A DNA stretch of 47,138 bases from Candidatus Cybelea tumulisoli (GTDB lineage Bacteria > Vulcanimicrobiota > Vulcanimicrobiia > Vulcanimicrobiales > Vulcanimicrobiaceae), in NCBI GenBank assembly GCA_003167155.1, contig PMTY01000175.1, forward strand, positions 1-47,138, written 5' to 3'. Both the position numbers and the translations under genes were made by a program. This document shows, piece after piece, positions 42,732-47,138 of this stretch (within the stretch, counting starts at the first letter, position 1; every line of letters starts with the position of its first letter). The notes beneath the pieces were generated by a model that had not been told where the DNA came from, ran no database searches, and was given only the letters and a program-made list of their open reading frames with translations.

Positions 42732-43322
42732 TCAGGCTTTGAACGGTTTGCTAACCGAATCGCCGCTGAACTGCTCGACCGTCTTGCCCGTCTTTGGGTC
42801 GACCGTGTAGAGCAGGTCGGCGATCTCGTCGGCATGATCTTCTTCGTCCTTGAGAATTTCCTCGAACATCCGCCGGCTGACCGGATCCTCTTTGCCGAAG
42901 AACTTGACGATGTCGCCGTAGATCTTGATGACGACGCGCTCGGCAAGGAGATCTTCGCGCAACAGATCCGCCAGCGTGTGACCGCTCTCGAAGGATGAAA
43001 AGGCTCGCTTGCTGATACCGTTTGGATCGAGGTTTGGGACACCACCGAGCTGTTTGATGCGATCGGCGATGAGTTCCAGATGCTTCTCTTCATCGAGCCA
43101 GTGCTCTTTGAAGAGTCCTTGCAGCTGCTCCTGATGAATCGACGTGGTCATATAATAATGCTGCTTGTAGCGCAGCACGCAGATGATCTCCGAGGCCAGC
43201 GCCGCGTTGAGCACTTCGTAAACCTTGTCGAGCGGCAACGTGTAGTACGGTGTGACTGGACCGTTCTCCATGGCCTCACGTACCTTGGCCTGGATCTCTT
43301 TGACATCGGATAGAATCGACAT
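42732..43322 (-). CDS. Ferritin-like/bacterioferritin-type protein
   Basis: 196 aa from ATG 43322 with AGAGGTG upstream; the open frame extends further but without homology. A four-helix ferritin-like pattern is seen: LNAALASEIICVLRYKQHYY, FKEHWLDEEKHLELIADRI, LREDLLAERVVIKIYGDIV and MFEEILKDEEDHADEIADLL, with paired Glu and ExxH ligands for a di-iron site. It may store iron or detoxify peroxide. It is the last gene of a minus-strand operon, 29 bp after the DUF6510-like gene. Confidence 0.9.
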   Translation of the reverse strand: MSILSDVKEIQAKVREAMENGPVTPYYTLPLDKVYEVLNAALASEIICVLRYKQHYYMTTSIHQEQLQGLFKEHWLDEEKHLELIADRIKQLGGVPNLDPNGISKRAFSSFESGHTLADLLREDLLAERVVIKIYGDIVKFFGKEDPVSRRMFEEILKDEEDHADEIADLLYTVDPKTGKTVEQFSGDSVSKPFKA

Positions 43323-43351
43323 GTTCACCTCTCTTGAGCGGTAATGGATTC

Positions 43352-43633
43352 TCAGACGTTCTGGCCGTTGGGTACTTCCAACTGCAGGTAGACCAGACCC
43401 CGCATGTCGAGCCAAATGCGGCCTCGGTCTTTTACGAGCCGAACCAGCGGATGCTCGCAGGCGGCGCAACGAACCACTATCCCCGGTTCAAATGCGTAGA
43501 GATGCCCTTGCGCCAGCGAACGGATCGCGCCGCACGCCGCGCACTGACCGGTTGCGGCGGTGATATCCATGGCAAACACCTCGCGCAGCTCGCCTGCGGC
43601 GGCACTTCCGTCAAGATAGGAACGAGTGCTCAT
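43352..43633 (-). CDS. DUF6510-like zinc-ribbon protein
   Basis: 93 aa. Two CAAC motifs (GQCAACGAIRS and VRCAACEHPLVRL) form a zinc-ribbon-like pair; the C-terminus reads WLDMRGLVYLQLEVP. The ATG overlaps the stop of the ferredoxin-reductase-like segment (ATGA), which matches the known linkage of this family with sulfite-oxidase-like and ferredoxin-reductase genes. Function unknown. Confidence 0.85.
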   Translation of the reverse strand: MSTRSYLDGSAAAGELREVFAMDITAATGQCAACGAIRSLAQGHLYAFEPGIVVRCAACEHPLVRLVKDRGRIWLDMRGLVYLQLEVPNGQNV

Positions 43634-44725
43634 GGTGTCCCTCCACTGGGCCCGAAGCGTTCGGTTTTAATGCGGGAGGCATCGTAGCCGGCCTCCCCGA
43701 GAAACCCCGCAGCGGCTTCAACGAAGGCGGTCGGCCCACAGACGAAACAGGCTGGGTTTTGCTTCGCGGGTAAGGCGCTTTCGCCAATCAGCACGGCGTC
43801 GACGCGCTGCGCAGCTCGCGACCAGCCGGGCGGCGTCGCACGAGTATAAACGTAGGATACGGCCAGGCCATCGTCCTCGGCAGCACGTTGCCGTAACTCG
43901 GCCGAGTAAATCGTCGCTTCCGGCATACGCACCGAATAGATTAAGCTAAAAGGCGCGTGAAGATGCGTTTGCGCCCGCGTGCGGATCATCGCCATCAGCG
44001 GCACGATGCCCGAGCCGCCTGCAACGAGCTGCACCGGCTCCAGCGAGACGGGGCGCCAGACGAACCACCCGCCCAGCGGTCCGCGGATCTCCAACGGGTC
44101 GCGTGGCGAGAGCGTGTGAACGAGATAGGGAGAGACCTCGCCGCCACGGATCACCATAGTTGTTGTAACCCAGGCTCTCCCAAAAGCCCGGGGTGTCTTT
44201 GAGCATGAGGGTGATGCCGTTGACCCATTTGGCGCTCTTCCACAGGTACAAATGTGGAACGAGCAATCGCGCCGGGCCACCGTGCTCGGGCGCGAGCTCC
44301 GCGCCGTCGTAGCGAAATGCAATCCACGCCTTGCCGTCGCGCAAGTCCGCCAGCGGCAGATTGGCCGTGTAGCCGCCGTACGAATGCGCCATCGCAAAGT
44401 CCGCGGACGTTTGTACGCCTTCCAGCAAGGTGTCGACCGAGACGCCCTCCCACATCGTGTTCAGCTTCGACCAGCGTGTGACGCAGTGAATATCCGTCGT
44501 GATCGGCACGGCGGGTAGAGAACTGAACTCCTTCCAACTCCACTTGCGGACCTCGCCACTCTCCGTGGTGAGCGCAAACTCCCACGCCTCGCGTTGCACG
44601 TGCGGCGTCGGGCCCGCGGAAAGCACCGGAAAATCTGCGGTGAGGTATTGACCAGGCGGAAGACCAGCGCCGGCGGTGCGCCGCCGGCCGACGAATCCCG
44701 GCGAGACGATCTTCTCGTCACTCAT
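43630..44725 (-). pseudogene. Sulfite-oxidase-like molybdoprotein and ferredoxin reductase joined by an out-of-frame deletion
   Basis: From ATG 44725 the first frame encodes a sulfite-oxidase-like protein: YLTADFPVL, ITTDIHCVTRWSKLN with the molybdopterin Cys, SYGGYTANLPL and GFWESLGYNNYGDPW. It then becomes nonsense. At 44157 a second frame continues with GGEVSPYLVHTLSPRDPLEI, GPLGGWFVW, LVAGGSGIVPLMAM and FVCGPTAFVEAAA, that is the FAD/NAD domain of a ferredoxin reductase, to 43630. The C-terminal tail of the first protein and the first ~65 residues of the second are absent. In related operons these are two complete genes. Genuine deletion or assembly loss. Confidence 0.7.
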
Positions 44726-44733
44726 GGCGGCGG

Positions 44734-44931
44734 CTACACGACGTCGTCGGGTTCTCCATGATGGACATCCCACTGATCTTGGCGGTTTTCGTCGAGGCTG
44801 CTCTCGCCGTACTTCTCCTGTTCCCGCCGCGCAGCTTGGGAGGGCTCGAGCGGCAGCTCCTTTTGCGAGGCCACATCGGGTGCGATCTCTTCGACCTCGT
44901 CGTCCGGGTAGGGCAGATTGTCATCGTTCAT
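44734..44931 (-). CDS. Small acidic protein of unknown function
   Basis: 65 aa, GAGGTGAC directly before the ATG. Acidic throughout (DDNLPYPDDEVEEIAPD, then a Q/E/R-rich helix), no membrane segment and no known motif. It is the first gene of the minus-strand operon leading to the molybdoprotein, ferredoxin-reductase, DUF6510-like and ferritin-like genes, with 8 bp to the next start. Function unknown. Confidence 0.6.
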   Translation of the reverse strand: MNDDNLPYPDDEVEEIAPDVASQKELPLEPSQAARREQEKYGESSLDENRQDQWDVHHGEPDDVV

Positions 44932-45073
44932 GTCACCTCACATCCGCAACAGCCCAAGGCGATTCCTGTATTGGATTTCTACGCGTCCAGTCGAAGAGCC
45001 CGCATCCATATCCCAAGGGCTCCCAGTTCGAATTTGAGAAAGCGCTGCAAATGCCGCCGAGAGCAGGCTCGCG
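44932..45073. other. Divergent promoter region
   Basis: 142 bp between the small acidic protein gene (minus) and the ABC permease gene (plus). It must hold promoters for both; no convincing boxes or inverted repeats were identified. Confidence 0.35.
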
Positions 45074-46870
45074 ATGGGCGCCGTTCCGGTACGGGACGCC
45101 GATCCTATCGCGTCCGATCGACCATCGAGACGAAGCAGCCGAGTGATACGCAACGCGTCGAATGCCGCGGCTACGCGAGACGTTCCGTTTGGTTTCGCCG
45201 ACGTAGCCGTCACGCTCGGTGTATTGACGCTGCTCGCCACGATCGCGAAAGTTGGCGCCGGCGCGTTCGTACCGTTTACGGCGAAGATCGTGCCGCACGT
45301 CGACCTCGACCCGCGTAACCTTCCATACTACGCCGCGCGGTCGACGCTGCGCATGTTCGTAGCGCTGGTGTGGTCGACGCTCTTCACGCTCGTCTACGGC
45401 TATTTCGCCGCGCGCAGCAAACGCGCCGAACGAGTTCTCATCCCGCTGCTCGACATTCTGCAGTCGGTGCCGGTGCTCGGCTACCTTTCCGTCATTATCA
45501 CGGCCTTCATCGCGCTATTTCGCGGCAGTCTGCTCGGCCTTGAGTTTGCCGCCATCTTCGCGATCTTCACGAGCCAAGTATGGAACATGACGTTTTCGTT
45601 CTACCAGTCGCTAAAGTCGATCCCGTACGAGTTGCAGGAAGCGGCTGCGCTCTATCGTCTATCCGGTTGGCAACGATTCGTTCAGCTCGACGTCCCCTTC
45701 GCTACGATTGGACTCGTGTGGAACGCCATGATCAGCTTTGGAGGTGGCTGGTTCTTTCTCGCCGCGAGCGAAGCGATTACGGTACTGAATCATAACTACA
45801 CCTTACCCGGCGTGGGATCGTACGTGGCGGCCGCTATCGCAGCGCAAGACATGAGCGCATTGGGCTGGGCGATCGTCACTATCGCGGTAGTGATCGTGCT
45901 AGTCGACCAACTCTTCTGGCGTCCTGTCGTCGCATGGGCGGATCGCTTTCGCTTTGAGCAGAGTGCAGCCGCGGAGGCGCCTCGCTCGTGGGTCTTCGAC
46001 GTGATTCGCGCGGCAAACGTTCCCGTGCTGCTGGGACGAGCCTTGGCGCCTGCCGCCGATAGCGTCGGCCGGCTCCTCTCCGCCGTCACGGATGCCCGGT
46101 TTGCGTTGCGACGGCCGGCCGGAGAAGGGACGCGAGGCGAACGGCTCTTCAATGCGGCGGTGATCGGAGTCGTGATCGTTCTCTGCGCCGTAGCCCTACG
46201 TTTCATTTTGACGACCGTGGGATTCGGAGAGATCCCCAAAGTCTTCGGACTGGGGCTGGCTACGATGGCCCGCGTCGCCGTACTCGTCGCGTTCGCGACC
46301 ATCGTGTGGACTCCGATCGGCGTCGCGATTGGGTTCAACCCGCGCCTCGCGAGCACGCTTCAACCCGTCGTTCAGTTTCTCTCCTCGTTTCCAGCGAATT
46401 TCATCTTTCCTTTTGCAACCCTTGCGTTCATTCGGCTCGGCGTTCCGATCAATCTCGGAGCTATTCTGTTGATGGCACTAGGTTCGCAGTGGTACATTCT
46501 TTTCAATGCAATCGCCGGTGCGCAGAGCGTCCCCACCGACCTTCGGGAGATGTGTGACGATTGCGACTTGCAGGGCTGGCGTCGATGGCGACGGCTCATC
46601 GTTCCGGGCATCTTTGCCTCACTCGTCACCGGCGCGATTACGGCGAGCGGCGGCGCGTGGAACGCCTCGATCGTCTCGGAGGTCGTCTCTTGGGGCGGCA
46701 CGACCCTGACCGCTACCGGACTTGGAACCTATATCACCGAAGCGACAACCGGCGGCGATTGGCCGCGCATCATTCTCGGGGTTAGCATGATGAGCGTATT
46801 TGTCGTGGCCGTCAATCGGATGGTCTGGCGCCCGCTCTACGGTTATGCGCAGAAACGGTTTACGCAATGA
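45074..46870 (+). CDS. ABC transporter permease with two BPD_transp_1 modules (NrtB/SsuC-like)
   Basis: 598 aa with about 11-12 membrane segments in two halves. Each half carries an EAA-type loop: EAAALYRLSGWQRFVQLDVP (about residue 195) and EMCDDCDLQGWRRWRRLIVP (about residue 497). The second loop is divergent, Cys-rich and lacks the normal EAA start. The fused double permease is typical of some nitrate/sulfonate/taurine-type importers. It is translationally coupled (ATGA) to the ATPase gene. Substrate unknown; no binding protein lies in the window. Confidence 0.9.
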   Translation: MGAVPVRDADPIASDRPSRRSSRVIRNASNAAATRDVPFGFADVAVTLGVLTLLATIAKVGAGAFVPFTAKIVPHVDLDPRNLPYYAARSTLRMFVALVWSTLFTLVYGYFAARSKRAERVLIPLLDILQSVPVLGYLSVIITAFIALFRGSLLGLEFAAIFAIFTSQVWNMTFSFYQSLKSIPYELQEAAALYRLSGWQRFVQLDVPFATIGLVWNAMISFGGGWFFLAASEAITVLNHNYTLPGVGSYVAAAIAAQDMSALGWAIVTIAVVIVLVDQLFWRPVVAWADRFRFEQSAAAEAPRSWVFDVIRAANVPVLLGRALAPAADSVGRLLSAVTDARFALRRPAGEGTRGERLFNAAVIGVVIVLCAVALRFILTTVGFGEIPKVFGLGLATMARVAVLVAFATIVWTPIGVAIGFNPRLASTLQPVVQFLSSFPANFIFPFATLAFIRLGVPINLGAILLMALGSQWYILFNAIAGAQSVPTDLREMCDDCDLQGWRRWRRLIVPGIFASLVTGAITASGGAWNASIVSEVVSWGGTTLTATGLGTYITEATTGGDWPRIILGVSMMSVFVVAVNRMVWRPLYGYAQKRFTQ

Positions 46871-47138
46871 GCGATGAGTTGATCCGCTGCGAGCACGTCT
46901 ATAAGCGCTTTCCACTTCCCGGTGGAAAGGGTGAGTTCACCGCGTTGAGCGACGTTTCGCTCTGCGTGTGCAGCGGCGAAGTGCTGGCGCTCCTCGGGCG
47001 CAGCGGCAGCGGAAAGAGTACGCTTTTGCGAATCATGGCGGGTCTCATTCCGCCGAGTTCGGGAGAGGTACTTAGCGGCGGCGAGCCGGTCACGGGCGCG
47101 AACCCCGACGTCGCGATGGTCTTCCAGACGTTCGCGCT
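46867..47138 (+). CDS. ABC transporter ATP-binding protein, 3' truncated by window end
   Basis: The first 90 residues are visible: ALSDVSLCVCSGEVLALLGR, Walker A GRSGSGKSTLL, GLIPPSSGEV and the start of the Q-loop VAMVFQTFA. This is a NrtD/SsuB-type ATPase. ATG 46867 overlaps the permease stop. It powers the permease encoded just upstream. Confidence 0.93.
   Translation, partial: MSDELIRCEHVYKRFPLPGGKGEFTALSDVSLCVCSGEVLALLGRSGSGKSTLLRIMAGLIPPSSGEVLSGGEPVTGANPDVAMVFQTFA

Overview
The window is GC-rich, gene-dense bacterial chromosome with no tRNA, rRNA, CRISPR array or insertion sequence that I could find. Frequent lipoprotein signal peptides, beta-propeller families (GloVer, NHL-like, PQQ-like), YXWGXW repeats, cupredoxins and YceI point to a diderm soil-type bacterium. 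Candidatus Eremiobacterota (WPS-2) or an acidobacterium-like lineage is my guess from gene style, not a result. TGA is an ordinary stop codon here (many genes end with it).

Layout. 1-9.3 kb: the C-terminal part of a SpoIIE phosphatase/anti-sigma kinase, a large RecB-like nuclease/helicase, an MFS transporter, a phospholipase C-type phosphoesterase lipoprotein translationally coupled to an RsbW-like kinase, then a beta-CASP metallo-hydrolase and a LOG-like protein. 9.4-25.8 kb: secreted proteins (three SWM-PD propeller lipoproteins, one intact and one broken GloVer protein, a PQQ-like propeller, a YXWGXW protein and a cupredoxin), mixed with a LuxR-type ATPase regulator, a six-hairpin glycosidase and a TetR/SDR pair with a clear operator. 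25.8-31.6 kb: aminotransferase, epimerase, SDR, YceI, TetR, a DsbA/FrnE-like gene with an in-frame TGA, DUF427 and a propeller-like protein. 31.6-35.2 kb: an apparent operon of cupredoxin lipoprotein, two tandem paralogous lipoproteins and a broken gene. 35.3-39.4 kb: a copper/electron-transfer block (CxxCH protein, CuA-domain protein, anti-sigma, ECF sigma, then divergent cupredoxin and metallophosphoesterase). 39.5-47.1 kb: NHL-like lipoprotein, UBP zinc finger, FUSC-like protein, LLM oxidoreductase, a minus-strand operon with a damaged sulfite-oxidase-like/ferredoxin-reductase pair, and an ABC importer (duplicated permease plus truncated ATPase).

The most notable item is the DsbA/FrnE-like gene at 29885-30499 (minus). 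Its reading frame is open from ATG to stop except for one TGA, which stands exactly where the family has the first Cys of its CPxC active site (here TGA-P-F-C). Twenty nucleotides after the TGA is a 9-bp hairpin with a GGUCU loop, the loop sequence of the E. coli fdhF SECIS element. I read this as a selenoprotein. Three other loci carry out-of-frame internal deletions and look like pseudogenes or assembly damage. One propeller lipoprotein appears to start at ATT.
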